The position numbers were made by a program, and so were the translations under genes. Of a stretch of DNA of 64,000 nt, positions 33,001 to 45,404 are shown piece after piece. The DNA lies in contig JASFXZ010000071.1 in assembly GCA_032209605.1 (NCBI GenBank), positions 1-64,000 of the forward strand, in the 5' to 3' direction. The number at the start of each line of letters is the position of its first letter. Positions within the stretch are counted from its first letter, which is position 1. The notes under the pieces were generated by a model. The model did not search any database and was not told the DNA's origin. It was given only the letters and a program-made list of their open reading frames with translations. Source of the stretch: Mactromeris polynyma. Taxonomy: Eukaryota; Mollusca; Bivalvia; Venerida; Mactridae.

Positions 33001-36000
33001 GATGCGGAAGTTTTGTTCATACGTCTAGATCAGCTACACTATACTCAGTACATTTAAAAACGCTCATCCTTGTACCTGTGATATGTCTTTTATATGTCAT
33101 TTTAGTGTATTTTGATATGAAAATACCCGTTGATTGTAAAATTATTTAGCGTTCATCATTGCGTAAACTGAAATAATATAACATTAATGTAAGTCGCATC
33201 CCTATATATAGCTAAGTTCAGGACATTTGAGAAATCTTGCATTTCGCGTTTTTAAATGTACTGAGTATATTTTGGCATTTATGAGCTAAGTGTCGAAAAT
33301 GTCGGTCATCAAAATTTGAAGGAGAAATTGTATCGAAAGAGTTTTTCCCGAAAATCTCATTACCGCGAGTTGCTTCAATGAAATTAAAAAAAGATATGGA
33401 GCTTGATAATTTTTACTTATATGATGATACGTATAGATGCAGAGGTTTGTTAATTTACGCTTAATATCTGTGTTTTAAAATCGGTCCGAAAACATTATAG
33501 CCTCCCGTCTTCTTCTAGAAAAATGTGGGGATTTTCGTCTTGAATTGATAATGTCGTAATTATTTTAAAGCAAACGTATAGTTGATATTAATAGAGTCAG
33601 TTTCTTCAAGAAAACAATATAATATCAGATTTATGATAAAAGTTTAGATTTTTTTGCACAATATGACACGAGTTATGTGTACGTTTTGATTAATTAAAGG
33701 AAAATAGTAATTTGCCAAGACAAACAGCACGGAAATTATGAATTATGACATAAATAGTTTTACATCCCGTCACTTTTCTCTCTGATAATAAGCGTCTCTT
33801 GACGTGATTTATCACCATGGTGAAGTAACGTTATTCACGTTCGTCTTACATGGCATATCACCCAGTTCATGTCTGTATTCGGCATAGGACGAGCTGGCTG
33901 AGGTGTTTAAACATGATTGCTCGAAGCATTAGGTAACCAGGTTAACAATAAATTTACGACATGAGACATGCATATACTCCCCTGAAAAAGTTTGTCAGCC
34001 ATATACCTTATATCGACTTGTACTTTATGTGTGTCTCCGCTCTTTATATAATTTTAAAACAACAAGGCAGATTTTCTGAAGTTTTATTGCTAACATAGGG
34101 TTACTAGAAATGAACTTCACGCTGTAGTATTTCATGTTTATGCAACATATACAATTTATTTATTTGTAAATATTGGGTATTTTCATATACACATACTTAA
34201 AAATGCAATAAAATGTATATATATGAGTATATATATCTGCTTAGAGAAGTTCTAACGTGTGAACTTGGCCCTTCCCGCTCCGCATACATTCACGTTTCGA
34301 TCCTTTTCTCCAGAGCTTTGTCTGTTTTTGCTTGTTTCGGACATTAACAGTATTTCAGTTATGTACGGCTGTCAGTTGCCCTAATCAGTGGTTCATGAAT
34401 TACAAACCAGTACTTCCCTCTACTTCCCTCCTCCTACGCAAGCAACCAGTAATTCCCCCCTCCTCCGCAAGCAAGCAACTCAAAATCCGAGTTCAGAGGT
34501 GGAGGACAAGTTATTTTGGATACATGCTCTTCAGTCAAATTTTCACGGAAGAACATACGCATCGCCAAGGTTTCATATCATGGCCACGACCCCTGGTATT
34601 CTCTATATCTGCCTAGATTAGTTCTGATTTTTGGATGTGACATTCCCTGCTCCTTATTTGTTACATATGTTTTAACATTGTTCTCTAAGAAACTGGCCCG
34701 TACGAACGTTTTCGAGATTTGTCTACAAATGATTAATACATGTATATGGATAAGATTTCCGAGGTTATCTGTCCTTTAAAAAATATATTTATTACCCTTA
34801 CCTTAATAATTCCCAACCTTATTTTACGTTATCTGTGTCGATGAAATGACATTTATGTACTTGTGGTATAAATCCCTCAAACAGAACCACAATACATTCT
34901 CTCACAGCAAGTATAATCGGAAGAATATTGCAATTTCTGATATTACCTCCCTTTGATTTAAAAATGTGAATGATGCCATCGACGCTATTGCCACATCTAG
35001 GCGTGATGTTGTCGTTTTATTGAGGCGCTTAAGCGTCACATTGCTATCATCGTCAACCGGATGGTCTACTCGAAGTACCACCATATTCATCGTCTCAAAT
35101 AAATAGTACATGTAAAGTCCTCTAATTTCATTATATATTTGATGATTATAAATGGCTGATGTGTCAGGGATATATCAATTTCGGAATGGCAGTAGTCTTG
35201 ATATAGACGGCTTTTCTGGATTATTTGTGTCATTTTTGGCGAATGAGTTTAACCCGTATTAATTTCTATTACGATGGTATGGAAAACGTGCAGTCTTGCC
35301 TTGCACGCGACGCTCTGGACCTTCAGTCCTTTGATTATCATTCTAATGTGAGCTGTTTTACACAGATTTATGGCCGAGAACTTTAAATTCGATCAGTTTA
35401 AAGGCTAGCAATGCATTTAGGATTGAATCGGCCCTATGAGATTTTACACAATTTACATACACTTTCTCTGACAAAAATTTTCTTTTCAGTATACATTAAA
35501 ATAAAATTTGTGGCAAGATAAATTAGTTCGCTTACATGTAACATGTAATGTTAAATAGTATATATCAAAACACCTTACTATTTTTAAATTAATGTGCGAT
35601 GCCCATCCTTGTGATAAAATACGTCACAAACACGGAAAACAGCATCATGACATAACTCGTATTGTTACTGAGATGTCTTCACCTTTATGTAAGGGTCACA
35701 GGACGTTCATTTGCACACCTCTTGTTGCAATGCGCACATTAACTTAATGATTAAGCGGGAAAAACATCAGACACTATAATTTTACAGCACAAAACGATCT
35801 GCATGTGTAATACACTATAAATTAATGCCAGTATTTGCACCTAATTCAGTGATTGTGAATACTGCGGCTTAGTCTGGCTCGTTGAAAAATTCGAACCTAA
35901 GTCACCCAGTCAGGGGTCCGACGTTTTACCTCCAGTCCAAAATATGTACCTACGAGCCATCTTAAGCACGCTTCTACGAGTATTATGAATATATTTATGG

Positions 36001-36748
36001 AAAACATTTCCAAAAATTTGAAAAAATGTTTGTTACCTGTACTGAACATTAAAACCTGTAATAACACTAAATTCGACAATTAATGTCATCATGTACCTTG
36101 AGACACACTATAAGCCCCGACGCCTTCTTCACAAACATTCTAAGACTGAACACAGACGAAGACTTTATTTTGACAATCGTTATAGTTATCAGCCTTTTGT
36201 TTTCATTAAATTCAAACGAATGAATGTTGACTGACTAATTATTGTTTTCCTCTGTACGCTTATGCCAAGTTTTATTAAAAATATGTGCTGTCATAAAACA
36301 TAGGAGCAAGAAGAACATTTAAGAGTTTAAGTATTGTAATGTTTATGAATATGGCCTAAGTCCGGTATATGTTACAATATTACGGAGGTCATCTAATTAA
36401 TATGTGTCTTGTAAAAGTACAATTCATGTTCTTTAAAGGTCCTAGCGACCTGTTGTATCAAATGATAATTCACTTTGTGTACGAGGTATATAATAGCAAT
36501 GACAGACTTTGTACCACGTGGGTGAGAATTGTACCAACAGAGCTTGGCCGTACTTGGTCCCGGAATCAGAAGCGGCATTAACCACTCTGTACTCAATATT
36601 TTCTAAACTGAGTCTGAGTTTAGAGATTTGAGTGAGTGAAATGGATAACAAAACCGAGTGCTTAGTATTCTTCCCATTACGTTTTAATTAGTGATATAAG
36701 TGTTGATATAAGTGTTGATATAAGTGTACACATGTACGAGTATGTTCA
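33001..36748. other. AT-rich non-coding DNA
   Basis: No supported gene. The overlapping plus-strand frames at 34332-34779 are in a slightly more GC-rich patch but show no motif and no convincing splice sites. Other frames (34902-35111, 35897-36079, 36369-36651) are isolated and unrecognised. Confidence 0.45.
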
Positions 36749-36947
36749 TCTGTTTCTCCTATTTGATTCTCCTATACCTTATGGTCGGCCTGGCCATTCC
36801 TTACGCCCCTGTTCCCTTACATGTTTACCCTTCAGCCTCCTCAAATGCCTTATGTTTTATTGATTGTTGTTTTCCCGGAGGTCTGTGTGAAGAGGCACTG
36901 TCTTATGTATGTGGCTTTCCCTGTAGCAACTTATTCTTTCTCTTTTA
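36749..36947 (+). repeat. Dispersed repeat family R1, copy C
   Basis: Holds the 3' two-thirds of the family, from ctccta-accttatggtcgg through gaggcactgtcttatg to cttattctttctctttta. Ends at the same point as the other copies. Confidence 0.7.
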
Positions 36948-38340
36948 AAGCTTAGATTAAGAGTAAAGTAAGTAGTTCTGAGTACTGTATAAAGTCTTGT
37001 TTTCAATCTGAGAGTCACACTCAAATCTTAAAGAAAATAGACACAGTAAGCAATGCTTTTCACTGCGGACGCTCAAAATCTGCTCAAAAATAGCATTTAC
37101 AGCCCTTTTTGGGAAAAAGATTCGAGTATTTCATTTACTTACTGGGCATTTATTGTTACACGATATACAGCATGTACGCCATGTTTTTGTTTCATGAGAT
37201 TTCGTTTTTCCGGTTACTGAGAGGCTTATAGGTAATTAGGAGAATCTTGATTCAGATGTTCAACTTTCACTTGTTGACTGCTGTGGTCACTTGGGTCAGT
37301 TAGCCCCCGTCGCTCGCGGGAAAGCTTTATGAAATCAGCTATATTTCTGTTTCAATTTTATATTCAACGAAATTGAATTATTTTATGTTTGACGACGCTC
37401 ACATAGATCTTAAATTTTCGCCCTGACAACATAAAGTGTCATCATTGTTTTATACCATAATGAAATTATTCATAGCTATCGTCAAATGCACTAAAACACA
37501 TCATTTTAATATTTTACTGCGCACAATACGAATATTTTATTTTTCTATTTTAATACTGTAACACTTTGTTGTAACAGAAAATGATTTCTATGCATGCTTC
37601 CTGTGAAGACATTTACTACACTTGATATAAAATCTTCAGACATGGCAACCTGAAATAATGACAGGTCCTGTTAAAGGTAACCATTGTTCAAGCATGGGAC
37701 AAAAACTCGGAAAACTGGGTTAAATGATTTTGAAAGTTATGCGACCGGAAGAAGGCAAATAGATGCATGTCTGAGTTTATTAATATTACCATATATGGCA
37801 ATTCATATTTTCGTATTGTTCTACATCAATGATTAATACTATGAACATATGTGCAACATTTATTATTAGACGCACAATTTGTGTTAGCCAAATAATGTTA
37901 ATTTCTACAAACAACACTGTTTTAAGCTCACACACATATTGTAGATTTTACAATTGTTCTTGTTTTAAAACAATTTTGCAAACGATGTTCCTTTTACCCT
38001 GTTTGCACTGTGACGCCGAACCCTAATACTAAGTGAAATGTCTTCTCTTGGAAGGGTTTGGTTTCCGGTTTATTGATACGTTGATTCATCGTGCCCCCTA
38101 GTGACCCATACTCATGACGGTCTCTATAGCGAGAATTTGATTCAAGATATTTTTGGGGATGCGCAATTTGTAGAAGACGCTGTAAATCCCGAATTATTCT
38201 TGGTTTTTATCATGCCATGTCTCGAGCGCAGACACTGGGCATCGGTCTTAAGTCACCATTGAAAGACATATGAGTACTTTCAGCACTGTATACTGTATAG
38301 GAGGGTATATTGTGAATAGAAAGTCGGACTTTTCCACTTT
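36948..38340. other. Non-coding DNA
   Basis: No gene or repeat that I can support. Confidence 0.45.
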
Positions 38341-38344
38341 TCCA

Positions 38345-38410
38345 TGTTAAAACCCGAGAACACTGGATTACCAGTCCAGTGATATAACCGCTAGACAAAA
38401 AAGGACGAAT
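38345..38410 (-). repeat. tRNA-like SINE head or tRNA relic
   Basis: On the minus strand, gtctagcggttatatcac resembles an A box and D arm. It is followed by a perfect anticodon-type stem ctgga-ctggtaa-tccag and a degenerate T arm (tctcgggtttt). The B box lacks the conserved GTTCGA, so a working tRNA is unlikely. Confidence 0.5.
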
Positions 38411-39359
38411 TAACCAATATTGTGCCTTCAACTCGAACAAGACCGATATGCTCAGTGACGATTTGGATGAAGATAAATTATATTCCAAAAATGACATTGG
38501 TCCTCCTCTCTAGATTAATGTAGCAAAATGTCAGTCCCTTGTCGGAGAACATGATAGTTTTGCTAAGAAAGCTGAAGATCCAACCACGTTTGGAACGGAT
38601 ATATAATACGGCGTTTAAACAGCGTTTAATATTTACGCCAAACTAAGAATTTAACCATAAACCAATTTTAACCATACCCAAGCCATTATAATTATCAGAT
38701 TTCTATTTCATTTACTGCACATTCTTATGAGACACCACTAGCCAGCAGCAATTATCATTCTCGTTTATAAAGGAAGTATGCAAAGTTTTGCGGCATTTTA
38801 TGAATATATTTGCAAGGTTATTGACCTCTGTTTTAAACACCCATTATTTTTTCTTCCTGTCTTGACAAGACTTAAGGCGTAGTTCATCGTGTCCTTTTTT
38901 TGGAATTTCAAGCTGTTGATATTGGTGTTAAACAATAGCTGCTTTAATTTCGTGTTATCAATCCCCGAACGTTAATTTGTGAATTAATGACAAGTAATTA
39001 AATTTACATGGCAGTTTCTTGTACGTCTTGACAAAGGCTATCACATTAAGGTGATAAATTATCATAGGTGTTATGTTTGACAATATTTGAATAAGTTTTA
39101 TAGAATGATAAAACACGTATGTTAGGTTTTCATTGAATTTGGTAATAAATTAATATTTTAATTAATACAAGCATCGGTTTTTTTATGACGTAGATTCATG
39201 ATAAGTCCATAATTACATTCGTATCTCGTACGTGATCGAAAATGAATATATCTATTGTTTATTGACGTAAGGAACCAATCTATAACAGGAAAACGATATT
39301 TTTTTGCAATAAATTTTAATTCCAATGAAGGTCTTTTGTTTTTGTGTCACATATTTTTA
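38411..39359. other. AT-rich non-coding DNA
   Basis: No supported feature. Confidence 0.45.
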
Positions 39360-39640
39360 TTTGTATATTTATTAATTTATTGACCTTTTCAAAAGGTTTA
39401 TTAATAAATTGATTTACTTACTTTTATTATTAATTGAATTTATTTCATTTTCCTATATTCATTAATTGATTTACTTATTTTATGAATAATCATTAATTGA
39501 TTTATCAACAATTTTTATATATATTTAAATTAATTGACTGCTTTTATATCGTTATAATTTGATTTGCTTAAATTTTGTTCATTCATTAATTGATTGACTT
39601 ACATTTTTGTATTTATCGATTAATAGGCTTACGTTTAGTA
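39360..39640 (+). repeat. Degenerate AT-rich repeat of attaattgatttactta type
   Basis: About eight irregularly spaced words close to ttaattgatttactta (for example near 39400, 39465, 39490, 39530 and 39580). Spacing varies, so it is an old or slipped array. Confidence 0.55.
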
Positions 39641-39647
39641 TATTTAT

Positions 39648-39880
39648 AGATCGTACGATTCCACCAACTTTTAAAATCCATACGGTCTCCGTACGATCGT
39701 AGCTTCTGATCACATGCCTACGGACCCCGTACAATTTTTGGAGGATGCAATCGTAGGATATCCGTACGGACATCGCAGACAAGTCGTGCGGAGCTCGCAA
39801 GGAGTTCGGACGTGCTCGTACGATGCACGTGTGTTCGAACGGCGCTCGTACGGTGTCCGCACGGGGTCCGTACGACACGA
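39648..39880. repeat. CGTACG-rich island
   Basis: A GC- and CpG-rich block in very AT-rich DNA. The palindrome CGTACG occurs six times in about 235 bp (for example atcgtacgattcc, tccgtacgatcg, atccgtacggac, gctcgtacgatg, gctcgtacggtg, gtccgtacgacac), with further near copies (gaccccgtac, ccgcacggggtcc). In style it resembles the motif-packed interiors of the elements at 18.5 and 48.5 kb, so it may be a transposon remnant. The short frames crossing it are by-products. Confidence 0.7.
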
Positions 39881-40854
39881 ATAAACCAGATCAATGGAAT
39901 TAATGATCATGTAATTTTCTCCGTTTGTATATTATGCATTTGGAGAAAATTAATTTCCCTTAGAAACAGGTCAAATATCTCCGATAGGTGTCGCTAGCAG
40001 GTGCTTTTTGCACGAGATTTTCATGTAAGCGTTAAGGTTTTGAAAGTCATTCAGCTTTTTGGGCAGCCGATACATTAATGCCTGATTTTCTTTAAAGTTT
40101 AATATGAAATATTATTCCACACAAGCATATATAACGAGGTTTAAAAAGTCATACATGTGCATGAATTATGTTGATAACCATGTTATTCGGTCATTCAAAA
40201 TGTAGTCGTTCACCGAAGTGCTACTCATAAGTCAAAAATTAAACTGTAATTTGAAGTGTATATCGCTTTTGTCTTGCTTATCGGAGGTGGTCGAGTTGTA
40301 AGGGAAACGTATTGCGTATCAACATAACGTCGGAACACTGTTTGTGCCCGTACGGGGATTATAAACAAACACTTCAATTTACATTTACCAGCATTTTGTT
40401 TTTATTAAATCTGAACAAATGGAATTCTGTCTGAATAATTGTTGTTATTTATATATATATATACAGGAGCAAGAACAACAGTTAACATATTAAAGTCTAA
40501 GTCTGACATTCCGACTTATAATGTTTATGAATTAGGCCACATGGTCCCATTCATGAATTAAGTTTATGACATATATCACTTTAAAACAGTATCACACGTT
40601 ATCCAAGTATTATGGAACATGCTTGTCAACATTCCGGCACACAGAGCACCAATATCCGTCCCTTACAATTTTGTACTCAGTCGCTGAAAAAGAAAACAAA
40701 GACAACTTATGAAATGATTTCCATTGCGATACGTCTTACGAAAACCATATCGCATGTAGAAGAACACAAATAATTGATAAATGTATTAATAATATATTTA
40801 TAATACATTTACGCGCCAATAGAAGGCAACATTTTATGCGGTTCCAGTCTCTAC
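39881..40854. other. Non-coding DNA
   Basis: No supported gene or repeat. Confidence 0.45.
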
Positions 40855-40928
40855 CCAGAGTTGTCGTTCCTTCAACACTGCCACATAATTATATGAATGC
40901 ATGAGCAATTCAGGAACGACAACTCTGG
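40855..40928. repeat. 17-bp inverted repeat around a 40-bp centre
   Basis: ccagagttgtcgttcct at 40855-40871 and its exact reverse complement aggaacgacaactctgg at 40912-40928. Confidence 0.8.
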
Positions 40929-41019
40929 AAATATACTGATACTGCAGCGTGACCATGCCAGGTTTAGACACTCGTGGTCCAACGTTTATGCATATTCTTT
41001 GTCATTAATTTTGAAATTG

Positions 41020-41313
41020 AATAAAAGAGAGAGAATACGTAACTACAGGGAAAGCCACATACATAAGACAGTGCCTCCCCACGCAGAACTCCGGAAAAAC
41101 AACTATCCAAAATGTAGTTAAAGATGTGAGTGGGGAGGGAAAAGTATTATGAATGTATAAGTGCTATCCCTGATGGATGAAATGATAACAGTATTTAAAG
41201 CAAGTGCGGGGAGACTTTTTACAGCCGCCACACTGCACAGGCAGAACAACTGTAGTAATAAAAGAGAGAGAATACGTAACTACAGGGAAAGCCACATACA
41301 TAAGACAGTGCCT
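41020..41313 (+). repeat. 57-bp exact direct repeat, two copies 237 bp apart
   Basis: 41020-41076 equals 41257-41313 (starts aataaaagagagagaatacg, ends ataagacagtgcct). Sequence between and around is unrelated. Both copies contain the same short open frame, so the shared peptide has no independent support. Confidence 0.85.
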
Positions 41314-42088
41314 ATATATCTATTCAATACACATTACTTACCATATTCATTAATAATTTACATACGCAACAAATATTCCACTTGCCCTCCCCAATCATAA
41401 ACTTATCAAGCATATTTAACATATTACTGGTTTTGTTTTGTAGGCCTATACTTATTTACTATGAAATATTGCAGTGCAATTATATGAACGCCTCCGAACC
41501 TTTCAGAAAACAAAAAGAAATGCAGACAATTTTCAGTTTAAAAACACGATTCATGTGGTGCTTCAAAGCATGTTCATTGCTAATGCGTGGCATCCGATAC
41601 ATAATGATTTGATTTTTTTATAATTATCATCATTGCTGTTTAATGGTTCGTATTGCCGATAAGGCTAAGGTTTCTGGCTTGCAAATGTCAAAAGGTTGCA
41701 TTAATAAACGGTGCCAATGTTCATCACTGATATAGTGTTAATATTTATTGCTAATTGTGTTGAATTATTATCAACACCGCATAAAGTGTAAACATCCGTG
41801 CCATAAACAAGCATACATTTACTTAAAGTAGCAGGTTGCTTCACATTTGAAACGTATGCGTTAATGTCACTTAAATTTATTCAGATGCCACAATGTCTCG
41901 TTAATATATGTTCACATACTTAATTTATAGTATCTGCATTTTTTTCATTCATTCATTTTACCGATATGACATCAGATTCACAAATATATAATATTTCCTG
42001 TTTATACACAGCCGACATTTGACATGCAGTATTCGTGCTGTTGTTTATATGACCGTGACTCAGCCAAATTGCTACAAACCTAACTTAC
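41314..42088. other. Non-coding DNA downstream of the last visible host exon
   Basis: No further exon of the minus-strand host gene was recognised here, though one or more must exist, because the exon at 42089-42417 ends in a splice donor. Confidence 0.4.
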
Positions 42089-42417
42089 CTTTGCAAGCTC
42101 TTTTGCATTTTCGTATTCCGAATTTCCTTGTTCCGTTTGTCTCGGCTTCACTTCTAGTTCACCGTCAACTGTAAACATTTGGTTCACCTGTCCTTCAAAT
42201 GTTGAACATTCATCCTCGTCGTCTTTTCCAATCGTCCATGTGACGTCATCAACACTTCCGGTAGAATCTGTTTTGTGAAGAGCACTGGGAGTTATTGGTT
42301 CCCGATCGTCATCTGATTCCACTTGTGGCTGCTGGTCCCCAGATCCCATTGCGCTTACAAGGGCAACAGCTGCCAGGCTACTAAGGCTTTGAAATAAACT
42401 GCTTCTACGTTTTCGAC
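42089..42417 (-). CDS. Acidic C-terminal exon, probably of the Hv1-like gene
   Basis: Coding exon of 329 nt between a clear acceptor (ttctag|GTCGAAAACG at 42417) and a consensus donor (GCAAAG|GTAAGT at 42089). The open frame starts GRKRRSSLFQSLSSLAA. It then becomes acidic and polar (QPQVESDDDREP, GKDDEDECSTFEGQ), as expected of a disordered cytoplasmic tail. It has no known domain. It lies downstream of the coiled-coil exon on the same strand, which is why I place it in the same gene. However, the coiled-coil exon ends in phase 0 and this frame needs one extra base, so an unseen small exon or another donor must lie between. It could also belong to a neighbouring gene. Confidence 0.6.
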
Positions 42418-43159
42418 CTAGAACATAAAATAAAGAAATAATATAACCTGTTTCTATGAAAGATATATACAAATGCTGATTACTTCTTGAGAAGGACAAA
42501 CAGCTATATTTAAACCTACATGGCTTACTGCTGCGAACTACTTTACTACGAAAATTTGAAGTTAAAAACTCGAGTTTTCTGGTCTGGGACAATCACACTA
42601 TGGCCAACAATCATTTACGGAAAAAAGAACCCAAGTGACGTGGTCGGTTGCGTTGCTTGTTGGATTTGGAGATCTGACAAACGTACACAAGGTGTAAATA
42701 AGTCATTATCCATAATTAACAGAAAAATCTGTCTTCAAATTACAGCCGCACGTCCTTGTACGTTTGAGATGTAAAATACATGTAACATTTATGCCATTGT
42801 ACAAGGTTTCAGTTGACCTCACGGACTTTGGAAAATTAACTCTTCAAAGTTATCATCTATCTTAGCAAAGACCTAAATACCAAATATCTAGGTCTTTGAT
42901 CTTGGCATTGTCAGATTTAACATTAACAAAACTGAAAAGGTAAATGTATCAAAACGATGCATGTTCATGTGTTTACGCAGCGGTGCTTTAATTGTCGTCT
43001 TGTGTTCTTTTTTATACAGGTTTTCTTTTTTTTACAAAAAATTCTATGTAGTAACCCGATATATAAATACGTTGGGTTACCTGTTGGGCAACAAGCTTGA
43101 ATCGCAGACTCTTCCACTCCATGTTTTCTACACATGCCTTGAAGTTGTCGGACTTCTAA
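42418..43159. other. Intronic/non-coding DNA
   Basis: Likely intron of the minus-strand gene. A plus-strand stretch at about 42590-42690 (TEKRTQVTWSVALLVGFGD in one frame) looks faintly protein-like, but I cannot name it or bound it by splice sites. Confidence 0.4.
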
Positions 43160-43510
43160 CTATAATGCAAAATGGAAAAGATAGAACAGGAACTGCCACA
43201 ACTACAAAGTAGGGGTCCCCCCTACAGATCCCTTGTGCTAGAAATAAAATCAAGACTGAGATGGAAGTATAGAATAAAACGAAAAAGGAAGGGAAAGGGC
43301 AAAAGAAATGAAGTAGGAGGTTTGTTTTTACACTAAATAGGATGAGAAGGGGATTTTTTATAAATAAACTAAAATAAGGGCATTGGGAACAATAACACAA
43401 CAAACGAGTTGGGGTTAAAATAAAAGTAGAAGGGGGGAGGGGGACAATAAGGGATTAAACAATAAATAACATCATTGGTGATAACTAAACTAGATCGGGG
43501 TAGGGGGATA
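43160..43510 (+). repeat. Purine-rich asymmetric stretch
   Basis: The plus strand is dominated by A and G over about 350 bp (for example gaaaaaggaagggaaagggc, aagtagaaggggggaggggg). No tandem period. No coding interpretation. Confidence 0.6.
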
Positions 43511-43519
43511 TGTAGTGCC

Positions 43520-43620
43520 ACATATAGTCCGTGCCGAACATAGTTCGCTCACGACCTAAATGCGACGTACTTCGACGTATATAGGTCACGCGCGAACTAT
43601 GTACGGCACAGACTATATGT
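43520..43620. repeat. ~100-bp palindrome / foldback element
   Basis: The left arm 43520-43548 (acatatagtccgtgccgaac...) is the reverse complement of 43592-43620 with two mismatches. Pairing continues inward with tcacgacct against taggtcacg and gacgtac words, so nearly the whole segment folds. It resembles a miniature foldback transposon. Confidence 0.85.
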
Positions 43621-44825
43621 AATACTAGAGGGGTAGAGTCATTATTGAAACGAAAATGAATATTTCAAATTCGCAAGAGTTAGCGACTTCAGTCAGGATG
43701 CCGGTACTAAAGTGTTATACTATGGTAATATTAAGGGATATGTCTGTACTTAGAACTTATGTCGCCCCAACACGAGTCTTCCTCGTTCACCTGGGTTATC
43801 TCGTCCATGTCTGTTTGTACAAACCAAAGAGTGTGCCTATTTCCGTCATAATGACTTCATTATATGACTGAATTTTTGTTCCGTTTGATTAAAACACGGT
43901 TATAATGTAATCACTATTGTATATTGCTGTAATATGTCACTCAGAATATGTATGTGTGACACTGAATACAGAAATAAAACATTGCGGATCATAAAACATA
44001 CAGTCTTGGTGACCCGCCATTTGAGTGGAAATCCACTTCGCTGTTAAACAAAGATATAACTGTCAAGTGAGCTTTCAATATACGAAGTAATGTATTTATT
44101 TAACCAAAGAGCTTACTATTATGGTGTATATCATGTTTAAAGTGTTTTGGTGAAGATGAAAGTACAATAGTTTCAATGTTTAAGTAAATGACATGTATAT
44201 TATAAATGTAATAAATAAAACAATTAAAAAGCGCGACCGGAAGCTGGTGAAAACTGACATCACACAAAAAGGCGATAAAAAAGTGAAAAACAACTTTAAA
44301 AGTTCACAATTAGGAGTATACCAAATAAATGTGCGTGGAAGAAAATTACAAGTGTATAACATATATCTAAAGGTTTTACATCATAGTTGGCCAGTTATGG
44401 CTGAAAATGCATTAAAACAAACAGCGCATTAAGATCTTCGATAAAACGAGTTATTTTTACGTTAGGATACTGTGTATTTCCCTTAAAACTTTAATTATTC
44501 ATATTCATGTTCGTATAAAACCGTAAATTTGTGAGACGAGAAATCTTGAAGATCAGCAATTGTGATTTAACATCTATGGATATGAACTGTTTCAATAATA
44601 CATCGGTGACACGAAGCTTCCGGCGTACGGACACATCTAGGGCTATATGCCCGTACATTACCCCGAGTCTAACGGGCCCGCGACCAACCGTAGGTCTCAT
44701 TTGACCGATGCATGAAAGTTGTACACGCTTTATTCATCAACTCTTGATGTAGTCAAATACGTGATGAAAGAATTTTAACTAATTTTGTATTATATTATAA
44801 GTCTTGAATAGTGACGTCATTTTAC
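43621..44825. other. Intronic/non-coding DNA
   Basis: No exon recognised. A GC-richer patch at about 44620-44700 has an open minus-strand frame (44491-44700) without recognisable motif. A small missing exon of the host gene could lie in this interval. Confidence 0.4.
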
Positions 44826-44941
44826 CCTGTACTTATCCAGCTTCGTTGTTGAATCCTTGTCCTTCTTTTGCAACAAACGAAGTCGTTGCTTAGCAACCTT
44901 GAGCAATACCAAATCTTTTTCTTGGATAACTAATACAAAAC
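44826..44941 (-). CDS. HVCN1: Hv1-like voltage-sensor protein: end of S4 and coiled-coil exon
   Basis: Exon of 116 nt between acceptor gattttcag|GTTTTG (44941) and donor TACAGG|GTAAAA (44826). With the single A carried over from the S3-S4 exon it encodes SFVLVIQEKDLVLLKVAKQ and then RLRLLQKKDKDSTTKLDKYR. This directly continues S4 and then forms a charged heptad-like helix. Hv1 channels dimerise through just such a C-terminal coiled coil following S4. The phase at both ends (1 in, 0 out) fits the upstream exon exactly. Confidence 0.82.
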
Positions 44942-45396
44942 CTGAAAATCAGAAAAAAGTTATGTTAGATACTATATTTTCTTTCAATAGATAGAATAGA
45001 GCAAATACAGTGACTCCAAAAGCAAAACATAACAGGAGGGTGAAGATGAGAGAACGGCACTGGACAACTACTGAACATCCGAGACGACTATCAAAGGTTT
45101 ATGCATGTAAACAATATGCATTCGAAGATTGCCACAGCGCCATTTCTATGACAGGGATAGCTGCACACTCGCATTTCTTAAGGAGAGTAGCAAACCATCA
45201 TACGCCATGATTGTTTATTATATAATGTCAACATCGCCATAGTTTCACCATATATCTCATTCGAGATTTCGACTCATAGTCAATGTTAGTTTATGACGCA
45301 CTGGCAGTTTATGCCATTTAGCGCTCAATAACTTTGCAATGTTTTAAAACTATTGAAGAAAGTCAATCAAATGTATAATAATTATGTAATTGGGCT
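44942..45396. other. Intronic DNA of the Hv1-like gene
   Basis: No further feature seen. Confidence 0.5.
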
Positions 45397-45404
45397 CTAT
45401 GTCA

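Noticed and set aside
34332..34779. Overlapping plus-strand open frames as a host gene
   Set aside because: Three frames are open over the same bases, with no motif and no splice pattern; likely chance in a slightly GC-richer patch.
42520..42774. Plus-strand frames with a protein-like stretch (TWSVALLVGFGD)
   Set aside because: No family that I can name, no convincing exon borders, and two frames are equally plausible.
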